A stretch of 64,000 bases of DNA from Bos javanicus (GCF_032452875.1 NW_026893640.1:62001-126000); one strand, 5' to 3'. Positions 1 to 11,583 are shown, numbered from the stretch's first letter. Notes: generated by a model not told the origin, from the sequence alone. Program-made: numbers and translations.

Positions 1-1371
1 GATCAGTGCATGATCAGCCACGTGATCAGTGCATGATAGCCACGTGATCAGTGCATGATCAGTCACGTGATCAGTGCATGATCAGTCACGTGATCAGTGC
101 ATGATCAGCCACGTGATCAGTGCATGATCAGCCACGTGATCAGTGCATGATCAATCACGTGATCAGTGCATGATCAGTCACGTGATCAGTGCATGATAGC
201 TACGTGATCATTGCATGATCAGCCACATGATAGCCACGTGATCAGTGCATGATAGCCACGTGATCAGTGCATGATCAGTCACGTGATCAGTGCATGATCA
301 GCCACGTGATCAGTGCATGATATCCACGTGATCAGTGCATGATCAGCCACGTGATCAGTGCATGATAGCCACGTGATCAGTGCATGATCAGTCACGTGAT
401 CATGTGTGATCAGCCACGTGATCAGTGCATGATCAGCCACGTGATCAGTGCATGATCAATCACGTGATCAGTGCATGATCAGTCACGTGATCAGTGCATG
501 ATAGCTACGTGATCAGTGCATGATCAGCCACGTGATCAGTGCATGATAGCCACGTGATCAGTGCATGATCAGTCACGTGATCAGTGCATGATCAGTCACG
601 TGATCAGTGCATGATCAGCCACGTGATCAGTGCATGATCAGTCACGTGACCAGTGCATGGTAGCTACGTGATCAGTGCATGATCAGCCACGTGATCAGTG
701 CATGATAGCCACGTGATCAGTGCATGAGTCACGTGATCAGTGCATGATCAGCCACGTGATCAGTGCATGATGCCACGTGATCAGTGCATGATAGTCACGT
801 GATCAGTGCATGATCAGCCACGTGATCAGTGCATGATCAGCCACGTGATCAGTGCATGATCAGCCACGTGATCAGTGCATGATCAATTACGTGATCAGTG
901 CATGATCAGTCACGTGACCAGTACATGGTTGCTACGTGATCGTTGCATGATCAGCCACGTGAGCAGTGCATGATAGCCACGTGATCAGTGCATGATCAGT
1001 CACGTGATCAGTGCATGATCAGTCACGTGATCAGTGCATGATCATTCACGTGATCAGTGCATGATCAGTCACGTGATCAGTATATGGTAGCTACGTGATC
1101 ATTGCATGACAGCCACGTGAGCAGTGCATGATAGCCACGTGATCAGTGCATGATCAGTTACGTGATCAGTGTATGATCAGCCACGTGATCAGTGCATGAG
1201 TGCCACGTGATCAGTGCATGATAGTCACGTGACAGTGTATGATCAGCCACGTGATCAGTGCATGATCAGCCACGTGATCAGTGCATGATAGCCACGTGAT
1301 CAGTGCATGATCAGTCACGTGATCAGTGTATGATCAGCCACGTGAACAGTGCATGCTCAGTCACGTGATCA
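1..1371 (+). repeat. Canonical monomers, then left block of core A1
   Basis: About 60 monomers without a gene. The first 1,000 bases mix C-type (CCACGTG), T-type (TCACGTG) and 22-bp monomers. Variant GGTAGCTACG or GGTTGCTACG monomers occur near 660 and 928. From about 1,040 the ordered variants of the left block appear: CATTCACG, TATATGGTAGC, a GAGTGCC monomer, a monomer shortened at GTGACAGTG. The segment closes with the lead-in GTGTATGATCAGCC, GTGAACAGTGCATG, CTCAGTCACG that precedes most cores. Confidence 0.9.
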
Positions 1372-1739
1372 GGGCCTGCTGAGCTGCGTGATTACTGTCT
1401 GCTCATCTGCTTGACAATTGCCAGCTGAGCTGCACGATTCCTGCCTGTCATCTGCTTGACAATTGCCAGCTGTGCTGCGTAATTCCTGCCTGCTCAGCTG
1501 CTTGATTATTGCCAGCTGAGCAGCATGATTCCTCACAGCTGAGTTCCATGATTATTGCCTGCTGACTGTTTGATTCGTGCCTACTCAGCTCTTTGTTTAT
1601 TGCCTCCAGAGGCACATGATCAGTGTATGATAGCAAACATGATCAGCGCATGATCAGTCACATGATCAGCGCCATTAAGTCACGTGATCACTACATGATA
1701 GTCATGTGATCAGTCCATGCTCAGTCACGGTATCAGTGC
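1372..1739 (+). repeat. Type A core, copy A1 (reference copy)
   Basis: This is a 368-bp degenerate block running from GGGCCTGCTGAG to GGTATCAGTGC. After a 4-base lead it divides into 16 units of 22-24 bp, each ending in a variant of the canonical ...GTGC (ATTGC, CCTGC, CGTGC). A core unit such as 1497-1519 matches the canonical monomer at 16 of 23 positions in the same register, so the core is an old form of the monomer. Two units form a 45/46-bp dimer that is itself duplicated in tandem (about 1399-1489). CACGTG is absent until about 1680, but CAGCTG occurs five times, including at 1536-1541 where most A copies have CACCTG. An antisense open frame of 62 codons (1448-1636) begins with TTG, not ATG, and is judged non-coding. 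Confidence 0.92.
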
Positions 1740-3137
1740 ATGATCAGCCACGTGATCAGTGCATGATCTGTCACATGATTAGTGTATGATCATCCACGTG
1801 ATCAGTGCATGGGCAGTCATGTGATCAGTGCATGATATAGACGTGATCAGTGCATGATCAGTCTCGTGATCAGTGCATGATAGCCACGTGATCAGTGCAT
1901 GATCAGTCACCTGATGGGTGTATGATCATTCACGTGACCTGTACATGGTAGCTACATGATCATTGCATGATCAGCCACGTGAGTAGTGCATGATAGCCAC
2001 GTGATCACTGCATGATCAGTCACGTGATCAGTGCATGATCAGTCATGTGACCAGTACATGGTAGCTACGTGATCAGTGCATGATCAGCCACGTGATCAGT
2101 GCATGATCAGCCACGTGATCAGTGCATGATCAGTCACGTGATCAGTGCATGATCAGCCACGTGATCAGTGCATGATAGCCACGTGATCAGTGCATGATCA
2201 GTCACGTGATCAGTGCATGATCAGTCACGTGATCAGTGCATGATCAGCCACGTGATCAGTGCATGATCAGCCACGTGATCAGTGCATGATCAATTACGTG
2301 ATCAGTGCATGATCAGTCACGTGACCAGTACATGGTAGCTACGTGATCATTGCATGATCAGCCACGTGATCAGTGCATGATAGCCACGTGATCAGTGCAT
2401 GATAGCCACGTGATCAGTGCATGATCAGTCATGTGATCAGTGTGATCAGCCACGTGATCAGTGCATGATATCCACGTGATCAGTGCATGACAGCCACGTG
2501 ATCAGTGCATGAGAGCCACGTGATCAGTGCATGATCAGTCACGTGATACATGTGTGATCAGCCACGTGATCAGTGCATGATGAGCCACGTGATCAGTGCA
2601 GGATCAATTACGTGATCAGTGCATGATCAGTCACGTGACCAGTACATGGTTGCTACGTGATCGTTGCATGATCAGCCACGTGAGCAGTGCATGATAGCCA
2701 CGTGATCAGTGCATGATCAGTCACGTGATCAGTACATGATCAGTCACGTGAACAGTGCATGATCATTTACGTGATCTTTGCATGATCAGTCACGTGCCAG
2801 TATATGGTTGCTACGTGATCATTCCATGACGAGCCACGTGAGCAGTGCATGATAGCCACGTGATGTGTGCATGAGTTACGTGAGCAGAGTATGATCAGCC
2901 ACGTGATCAGTGCATGAGTGCCACGTGATCAGTGCATGATATGTCACGTGACAGGTGTGTGATCAGCCACGTGAACAGTGCATGTTCAGCCACGTGATCA
3001 GTGCATGATAGCCACGTGATCAGTGCATGATCAGTTACGTGATCAGTGTATGATCAGCCACGTGATCAGTGCATGATCAGACACGTGATCAGTGTATGAT
3101 CAGCCACGTGATCAGTGCATGCTCAGTCACGTGATCA
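1740..3137 (+). repeat. Right flank of A1, canonical monomers, left block of A2
   Basis: The right flank runs to about 2,070 with a fixed order of odd monomers: CTGTCACATGATTAG, GGGCAGTCATG, ATATAGACG, TCTCG, CACCTGATGGG, GACCTGTACATGG, GAGTAGTG. The same order follows A4 and A9. Canonical monomers fill the middle. The left block starts near 2,540 (GATACATGTGTG, GCAGGATCAATTACG, GGTTGCTACG) and continues through CATTTACG, CCATGACGAGCC, GATGTGTGCATGAG and GACAGGTGTGTG to the core. Confidence 0.88.
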
Positions 3138-3505
3138 GGGCCTGCTGAGCTGCGTGATTACTGTCTGCTCATCTGCTTGACAATTGCCAGCTGAGCTGCA
3201 CGATTCCTGCCTGTCATCTGCTTGACAATTGCCAGCTGTGCTGCGTAATTCCTGCCTGCTCAGCTGCTTGATTATTGCCAGCTGAGCAGCATGATTCCTC
3301 ACACCTGAGTTCCATGATTATTGCCTGCTGACTGTTTGATTCGTGCCTACTCAGCTCTTTGTTTATTGCCTCCAGAGGCACATGATCAGTGTATGATAGC
3401 AAACATGATCAGCGCATGATCAGTCACATGATCAGCGCCATTAAGTCACGTGATCACTACATGATAGTCATGTGATCAGTCCATGCTCAGTCACGGTATC
3501 AGTGC
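3138..3505 (+). repeat. Type A core, copy A2
   Basis: This full-length 368-bp copy differs from A1 mainly by CACCTG in place of CAGCTG at 3302-3307, the majority state. Its tail GCGCCATTAAG and GTCACGGTATCAG is intact. Confidence 0.92.
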
Positions 3506-5370
3506 ATGATCAGCCACGTGATCAGTGCATGATCAGTCACGTGATCAGTGCATGATCAGTCACGTGATCAGTGCATGGTAGCTGCGTGATCAGTGCATGA
3601 TCAGCCACGTGATCAGTGCATGATAGCCACGTGATCAGTGCATGATCAGCCACGTGATCAGTGCATGATCAGTCACGTGATCAGTGCATGATCAGTCACG
3701 TGATCAGTGCATGATCAGCCACGTGATCAGTGCATGATCAGCCACGTGATCAGTGCATGATAGCCACGTGATCAGTGCATGATCAGTCACGTGATCAGTG
3801 CATGATCAGTCATGTGATCAGTGCATGATCAGCCACGTGATCAGTGCATGATCAGCCACGTGATCAGTGCATGATCAGTCACGTGATCAGTGCATGATCA
3901 GTCACGTGATCAGTGCATGATCAGCCACGTGATCAGTGCATGATCAGCCACGTGATCAGTGCATGATAGCCACGTGATCAGTGCATGATAGCCACGTGAT
4001 CAGTGCATGATCAGTCACGTGATCAGTGTGTGATCAGCCACGTGATCAGTGCATGATCAGCCACGTGATCAGTGCATGATCAATTACGTGATCAGTGCAT
4101 GATCAGTCACGTGACCAGTACATGGTTGCTACGTGATCAGTGCATGATCAGCCACGTGATCAGTGCATGATAGCCACGTGATCAGTGCATGATCAGTCAC
4201 GTGATCAGTGCATGATCAGTCACGTGATCAGTGCATGATCATTTACGTGATCAGTGCATGATCAGTCACGTGATCAGTGCATGGTAGCCACGTGATCAGT
4301 GCATGACAGCCACGTGATCAGTGCATGATAGCCACGTGATGTGTGCATGATCAGTTACGTGATCAGTGTATGATCAGCCACGTGATCAGTGCATGAGTGC
4401 CACGTGATCAGTGCATGATAGTCACGTGACAGTGTGTGATCAGCCACGTGATCAGTGCATGATCAGCCACGTGATCAGTGCATGATAGCCACGTGATCAG
4501 TGCATGATCAGTCACGTGATCAGTGCATGATCAGTCACGTGATCAGTGCATGGTAGCTACGTGATCAGTGCATGATCAGCCACGTGATCAGTGCATGATA
4601 GCCACGTGATCAGTGCATGATCAGTCACGTGATCAGTGCATGATCAGTCACGTGATCAGTGCATGACAGTCACGTGATCAGTGCATGATCAGCCACGTGA
4701 TCAGTGCATGATAGCCACGTGATCAGTGCATGATCAGTCACGTGATCAGTGCATGATCAGTCACGTGATCAGTGCATGATCAGTCACGTGATCAGTGCAT
4801 GATCAGTCACGTGATCAGTGCATGATCAGCCACGTGATCAGTGCATGATCAGCCACGTGATCAGTGCATGATCAGCCACGTGATCAGTGCATGATCAGCC
4901 ACGTGATCAGTGCATGATCAGTCACGTGATCAGTGCATGATCAGTCACGTGATCAGTACATGGTAGCTACGTGATCAGTGCATGATCAGCCACGTGATCA
5001 GTGCATGATAGCCACGTGATCAGTGCATGATCAGTCACGTGATCAGTGCATGATCAGTCACGTGATCAGTGCATGGTAGCTGCGTGATCATGCATGATCA
5101 GCCACGTGATCAGTGCATGATAGCCACGTGATCAGTGCATGATCAGACACGTGATCAGTGCATGATCAGTCACGTGATCAGTGCATGATCAGCCACGTGA
5201 TCAGTGCATGATCAGTCACGTGATCAGTGCATGATCAGCCACGTGATCAGTGCATGATAGCCACGTGATCAGTGCATGATCAGTCACGTGATCAGTGCAT
5301 GATCAGTCACGTGATCAGTGCATGATCAGCCACGTGATCAGTGCATGATCAGTCACGTGATCAGTGCATG
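3506..5370 (+). repeat. Mostly uniform monomers with a partial left block
   Basis: No gene. Canonical C-, T- and 22-bp monomers fill 3,506-4,080 and 4,440-5,370 with few substitutions. Between them (about 4,080-4,440) lies a partial left block: CAATTACG, GGTTGCTACG, CATTTACG, GATGTGTGCATG, GAGTGCC, GACAGTGTGTG. Here it leads into more canonical monomers, not a core. Confidence 0.88.
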
Positions 5371-5573
5371 ATGAGCTGCGTGATTCTGCATGATCATCTA
5401 CGTGATCATTGCCAGCTGAGCAGCATGATTTCTCAGAGGTGATTCCATGATTATAGCCTGCTGACTGATTCTGCCTATCAGCTCATGTTCATTGCCTCAG
5501 AGGCACATGATCAGTGTGTGACACCAAACATGATCAGTGCATGATCAGTCACGTGATCAGTGCATGATAAGCC
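5371..5573 (+). repeat. Type B core, copy B1, eroded
   Basis: This is a shortened B core of about 203 bp against the usual 307. It keeps GAGCTGCGTGATT at the left, GCCAGCTGAGCAGCATG in the middle and the ACACCAAACATG and ATAAGCC tail. The duplicated 45-bp dimer is missing; in its place stand nearly canonical CATGATCATCTACG units. Small deletions (TGCCTATCAGCTCATG, GCCTCAGAGG) are found in no other copy. Confidence 0.8.
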
Positions 5574-6196
5574 ACGTGATCAGTGCATGATCAATTACGT
5601 GATCAGTGCATGATCAGTCACGTGATCAGTACATGGTAGCTACGTGATCAGTGCATGATCAGCCACGTGATCAGTGCATGATAGCCACGTGATCAGTGCA
5701 TGATCAGTCACGTGATCAGTGCATGATCAGTCACGTGATCAGTGCATGATCAGTCACGTGATCAGTGCATGATCAGTCACGTGATCAGTGCATGATCAGT
5801 CACGTGATCAGTGCATGATAGCCACGTGATCAGTGCATGATCAGCCACGTGATCAGTGCATGATCAGTCACGTGATCAGTGCATGATCAGCCACGTGATC
5901 AGTGCATGATCAGTCACGTGATCAGTGCATGATCAGTCACGTGATCATGTGTGATCAGCCACGTGATCAGTGCATGATCAGCCACGTGATCAGTGCATGA
6001 TAGCCACGTGATCAGTGCATGATCAGTTACGTGAGCAGTGTATGATCAGCCACGTGATCAGTGCATGGTCAGACACGTGATCAGTGTATGATCAGCCACG
6101 TGATCAGTGCATGATATCCACGTGATCAGTGCATGATCATCACGTGATCAGTGTATGATCAGCCACGTGAACAGTGCATGCTCAGTCACGTGATCA
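5574..6196 (+). repeat. Uniform monomers, then left-block tail of A3
   Basis: Canonical monomers run to about 6,020, including a row of T-type (TCACGTG) units. The last 170 bases carry only the end of the left block: GTTACGTGAGCAG, GGTCAGACACG, ATATCCACG, CATCACG, and the usual lead-in. Confidence 0.87.
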
Positions 6197-6563
6197 GGGC
6201 CTGCTGAGCTGCGTGATTACTGTCTGCTCATCTGCTTGACATTGCCAGCTGAGCTGCATGATTCCTGCCTGTCATCTGCTTGACAATTGCCAGCTGTGCT
6301 GCATAATTCCTGCCTGCTCAGCTGCTTGATTATTGCCAGCTGAGCAGCATGATTCCTCACACCTGAGTTCCATGATTATTGCCTGCTGACTGTTTGATTC
6401 GTGCCTACTCAGCTCTTTGTTTATTGCCTCCAGAGGCACATGATCAGTGTATGATAGCAAACATGATCAGTGCATGATCAGTCACATGATCAGTGCCATT
6501 AAGTCACGTGATCACTACATGATAGTCATGTGATCAGTCCATGCTCAGTCACGGTATCAGTGC
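6197..6563 (+). repeat. Type A core, copy A3
   Basis: This copy is 367 bp; one base is lost in CTTGACATTGCC near 6,240. Two CpGs of the reference are changed to TG/CA (GCTGCATGATT, GCTGCATAATT), consistent with deamination. Confidence 0.91.
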
Positions 6564-7104
6564 ATGATCAGCCACGTGATCAGTGCATGATCAGCCACGT
6601 GATCAGTGCATGATCAGCCACGTGATCAGTGCATGATCAGTCACGTGATCAGTGCATGATCAGTCACGTGATCAGTGCATGATCAGTCACGTGACCAGTA
6701 CATGGTAGCTACGTGATCATTGCATGATCAGCCACGTGAGTAGTGCATGATAGCCACGTGATCAGTGCATGATCAGTCACGTGATCAGTGCATGATCAGT
6801 CACGTGATCAGTGCATGGTAGCTGCGTGATCATGCATGATCAGCCACGTGATCAGTGCATGATAGCCACGTGATCAGTGCATGATCAGCCACGTGATCAG
6901 TGCATGATCAGTCACGTGATCAGTGCATGATCAGCCACGTGATCAGTGCATGATCAGCCACGTGATCAGTGCATGTCAGCCACGTGATCAGTGCATGATA
7001 GCCACGTGATCAGTGCATGATCAGTCACGTGATCAGTGCATGATCAGTCACGTGATCAGTGTATGATCAGCCACGTGAACAGTGCATGCTCAGTCACGTG
7101 ATCA
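6564..7104 (+). repeat. Short A3-B2 spacer of monomers
   Basis: Canonical monomers with one abbreviated right-flank passage (GACCAGTACATGG, GAGTAGTG, near 6,690-6,750) and one GGTAGCTGCG unit. The A3-to-B2 core distance of 908 bp belongs to the shorter A-to-B class (840-1,001 bp). Confidence 0.87.
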
Positions 7105-7411
7105 GGGCCTGCTGAGCTGCGTGATTACTGTCTGCTCATCTGCTTGACAATTGCCAGCTGAGCTGCACGATTCCTGCCTGTCATCTGCTTGACAATTGCC
7201 AGCTGTGCTGCGTAATTCCTGCCTGCTCATCTGCTTGATTATTGCCAGCTGAGCAGCATGATTTCTCAGAGCTGAGTTCCATGATTATTGCCTGCTGACT
7301 GATTCGTGCCTACTCAGCTCTTTGTTCATTGCCTCCAGAGGCACATGATCAGTGTATGACACCAAACATGATCAGCACATGATCAGTCACATGATCAGTG
7401 CATGATAAGCC
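7105..7411 (+). repeat. Type B core, copy B2 (reference B)
   Basis: This 307-bp core matches type A through the first eight units. It then loses GTTT in the ninth unit (CTGCTGACTGATTCGTGC), has CAGAGCTGAG and GTTCATTGCC, and ends GACACCAAACATGATCAGCAC...ATAAGCC without the GCCATTAAG and ACGGTATC units of type A. Seven other complete B copies besides several near-length variants keep this exact length. Confidence 0.92.
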
Positions 7412-8457
7412 ACGTGATCAGTGCATGATCAGTCATGTGATCAGTGCATGATCAGTCATGTGACAGTGCATGGTAGCTGCGTGATCAGTGCATGATCAGC
7501 CACGTGATCAGTGCATGATAGCCACGTGATCAGTGCATGATCAGTCACGTGATCAGTGCATGATCAGTCACGTGATCAGTGCATGATAGCTACGTGATCA
7601 GTGCATGATCAGCCACGTGATCAGTGCATGATAGCCACGTGATCAGTGCATGATAGTCACGTGATCATGCATGATCAGTCACGTGATCGTGTGTGATCAG
7701 CCACGTGATCAGTGCATGATCAGCCACGTGATCAGTGCATGATCAGTTACGTGATCAGTGCATGATCAGTCACGTGATCAGTGCATGATAGCTACGTGAT
7801 CAGTGCATGATCAGCCACGTGATCAGTGCATGATAGCCACGTGATCAGTGCATGATAGCCACGTGATCAGTGCATGATCAGCCACGTGATCAGTGCATGA
7901 TCAGTCACGTGATCATGTGTGATCAGCCACGTGATCAGTGCATGATGAGCCACGTGATCAGTGCATGATCAATTACGTGATCAGTGCATGATCAGTCACG
8001 TGACCAGTACATGGTTGCTACGTGATCGTTGCATGATCAGCCACGTGAGCAGTGCATGATAGCCACGTGATCAGTGCATGATCAGTCACGTGATCAGTAC
8101 ATGATCAGTCACGTGATCAGTGCATGATCATTTACGTGATCAGTGCATGATCAGTCACGTGACCAGTATATGGTAGCTACGTGATCATTGCATGACAGCC
8201 ACGTGAGCAGTGCATGATAGCCACGTGATGTGTGCATGATCAGTTACGTGATCAGTGTATGATCAGCCACGTGATCAGTGCATGAGTGCCACGTGATCAG
8301 TGCATGATAGTCACGTGACAGTGTGTGATCAGCCACGTGAACAGTGCATGATCAGCCACGTGATCAGTGCATGATAGCCACGTGATCAGTGCATGATCAG
8401 TCACGTGATCAGTGTATGATCAGCCACGTGAACAGTGCATGCTCAGTCACGTGATCT
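7412..8457 (+). repeat. Monomers and full left block of A4
   Basis: Canonical and GATAGCTACG monomers run to about 7,930. A nearly full left block then follows: GATGAGCC, CAATTACG, GGTTGCTACGTGATCGTTG, CATTTACG, TATATGGTAGC, GATGTGTGCATG, GAGTGCC, GACAGTGTGTG. The core is entered through GATCTGGGCC, where most copies have GATCAGGGCC. Confidence 0.88.
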
Positions 8458-8825
8458 GGGCCTGCTGAGCTGCGTGATTACTGTCTGCTCATCTGCTTGA
8501 CAATTGCCAGCTGAGCTGCACGATTCCTGCCTGTCATCTGCTTGACAATTGCCAGCTGTGCTGCGTAATTCCTGCCTGCTCAGCTGCTTGATTATTGCCA
8601 GCTGAGCAGCATGATTCCTCACAGCTGAGTTCCATGATTATTGCCTGCTGACTGTTTGATTCGTGCCTACTCAGCTCTTTGTTTATTGCCTCCAGAGGCA
8701 CATGATCAGTGTATGATAGCAAACATGATCAGCGCATGATCAGTCACATGATCAGCGCCATTAAGTCACGTGATCACTACATGATAGTCATGTGATCAGT
8801 CCATGCTCAGTCACGGTATCAGTGC
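8458..8825 (+). repeat. Type A core, copy A4 (CAGCTG variant)
   Basis: This 368-bp copy shares CAGCTG at 8622-8627 with A1, A6 and A9. Core and right flank together look the same as A1 over several hundred bases, 7,086 bp away, so the two are copies of one segment. Confidence 0.92.
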
Positions 8826-11583
8826 ATGATCAGCCACGTGATCAGTGCATGATCTGTCACATGATTAGTGTATGATCATCCACGTGATCAGTGCATGGGC
8901 AGTCATGTGATCAGTGCATGATATAGACGTGATCAGTGCATGATCAGTCTCGTGATCAGTGCATGATAGCCACGTGATCAGTGCATGATCAGTCACCTGA
9001 TGGGTGTATGATCATTCACGTGACCTGTACATGGTAGCTACATGATCATTGCATGATCAGCCACGTGAGTAGTGCATGATAGCCACGTGATCACTGCATG
9101 ATCAGTCACGTGATCAGTGCATGATCAGTCATGTGACCAGTACATGGTAGCTGCGTGATCATGCATGATCAGCCACGTGAGCAGTGCATGATAGCCACGT
9201 GATCAGTGCATGATCAGACACGTGATCAGTGCATGATCAGTCACGTGATCAGTGCATGATCAGCCACGTGATCAGTGCATGATCAGGCACGTGATCAGTG
9301 TATGTCAGCCACGTGATCAGTGCATGATAGCCACGTGATCAGTGCATGATCAGTCACGTGATCAGTGCATGATCAGTCACGTGATCAGTGCATGATCAGC
9401 CACGTGATCAGTGCATGATCAGCCACGTGATCAGTGCATGATCAATTACGTGATCAGTGCATGATCAGTCACGTGACCAGTACATGGTAGCTACGTGATC
9501 AGTGCATGATCAGCCACGTGATCAGTGCATGATAGCCACGTGATCAGTGCATGATCAGTCACGTGATCAGTGTGTGATCAGCCACGTGATCAGTGCATGA
9601 TATCCACGTGATCAGTGCATGACAGCCACGTGATCAGTGCATGAGAGCCACGTGATCAGTGCATGATCAGTCACGTGATCATGTGTGATCAGCCACGTGA
9701 TCAGTGCATGATGAGCCACGTGATCAGTGCATGATCAATTACGTGATCAGTGCATGATCAGTCACGTGACCAGTACATGGTTGCTACGTGATCGTGCATG
9801 ATCAGCCACGTGAGCAGTGCATGATAGCCACGTGATCAGTGCATGATCAGTCACGTGATCAGTGCATGATCAGTCACGTGAACAGTGCATGATCATTTAC
9901 GTGATCAGTGCATGATCAGTCACGTGCCAGTATATGGTTGCTACGTGATCATTGCATGACAGCCACGTGAGCAGTGCATGATAGCCACGTGATGTGTGCA
10001 TGAGTTACGTGAGCAGTGTATGATCAGCCACGTGATCAGTGCATGAGTGCCACGTGATCAGTGCATGATATGTCACGTGACAGTGTGTGATCAGCCACGT
10101 GATCAGTGCATGTTCAGCCACGTGATCAGTGCATGATAGCCACGTGATCAGTGCATGATCAGTTACGTGATCAGTGCATGATCAGCCACGTGATCAGTGC
10201 ATGATCAGTCACGTGATCAGTGCATGATCAGTCACGTGATCAGTGCATGATCAGCCACGTGATCAGTGCATGATCAGTCACGTGATCAGTGTATGATCAG
10301 CCACGTGATCAGTGCATGATCAGTCACGTGATCAGTGCATGATATACGTGATCAGTGCATGATCAGTCACGTGATCAGTGCATGATCAGCCACGTGATCA
10401 GTGCATGATCAGCCACGTGATCAGTGCATGATAGCCACGTGATCAGTGCATGATCAGTCACGTGATCAGTGCATGATCAGTCACGTGATCAGTGCATGAT
10501 CAGCCACGTGATCAGTGCATGATCAGTCACTGATCAGTGCATGATCAGTCACGTGACCAGTACATGGTAGCTACATGATCAGTGCATGATCAGCCACGTG
10601 ATCAGTGCATGATAGCCACGTGATCAGTGCATGATCAGTCACGTGATCAGTGCATGATCAGTCACGTGATCAGTGCATGATCAGGCACGTGATCAGTGCA
10701 TGATCAGCCACGTGATCAGTGCATGATAGCCACGTGATCAGTGCATGATCAGTCACGTGATCAGTGCATGATCAGTCACGTGATCAGTGCATGATCAGTC
10801 ACGTGATCAGTGCATGATCAGCCACGTGATCAGTGCATGATCAGCCACGTGATCAGTGCATGATCAGCCACGTGATCAGTGCATGATCAGTCACGTGATC
10901 AGTGCATGATAGCCACGTGATCAGTGCATGATCAGCCACGTGATCAGTGCATGATAGCCACGTGATCAGTGCATGATCAGCCACGTGATCAGTGCATGAT
11001 CAGTCACGTGATAGTGCATGATCAGCCACGTGATCAGTGCATGATCAGCCACGTGATCAGTGCATGATCAGCCACGTGATCAGTGCATGATCAGTCACGT
11101 GATCAGTGCATGATCAGTCACGTGATCAGTGCATGATCAGCCACGTGATCAGTGCATGATCAGCCACGTGATCAGTGCATGATCAGTCACGTGATCAGTG
11201 CATGATCAGTCACGTGATCAGTGCATGATCAGCCACGTGATCAGTGCATGATCAGTTACGTGAGCAGTGTATGATCAGCCACGTGATCAGTGCATGAGTG
11301 CCACGTGATCAGTGCATGATATGTCACGTGACAGTGTGTGATCAGCCACGTGAACAGTGCATGTTCAGCCACGTGATCAGTGCATGATAGCCACGTGATC
11401 AGTGCATGATCAGTTACGTGAGCAGTGTATGATCAGCCACGTGATCAGTGCATGGTCAGACACGTGAACAGTGTATGATCAGCCACGTGATCAGTGCATG
11501 ATATCCACGTGATCAGTGCATGATCATCACGTGATCAGTGTATGATCAGCCACGTGAACAGTGCATGCTCAGTCACGTGATCA
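8826..11583 (+). repeat. Right flank of A4, interrupted left block, uniform run
   Basis: Right flank 8,826 to about 9,170. A left-block-like series runs about 9,580-10,140 (ATATCC, GACAGCC, GAGAGCC, CAATTACG, GGTTGCTACG, CATTTACG, ATATGTCACGTGACAG, GTTCAGCC) but stops without a core. About 1.1 kb of almost pure canonical monomer follows. At about 11,250 the end of the left block starts again (GTTACGTGAGCAG, GAGTGCC, ATATGTC, GGTCAGACACG) and leads into A5. No gene. Confidence 0.86.

Noticed and set aside
1..1371. CRISPR array, because of short regularly spaced repeats
   Set aside because: The repeats abut with no unique spacers, and no cas-like gene or leader is present. The period of 22-23 bp is the repeat itself.
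1372..1739. Core as a transposon or other mobile insertion
   Set aside because: There are no terminal inverted repeats, target-site duplications, poly(A) tail or coding remnants. The core keeps monomer length and register and aligns to the monomer.
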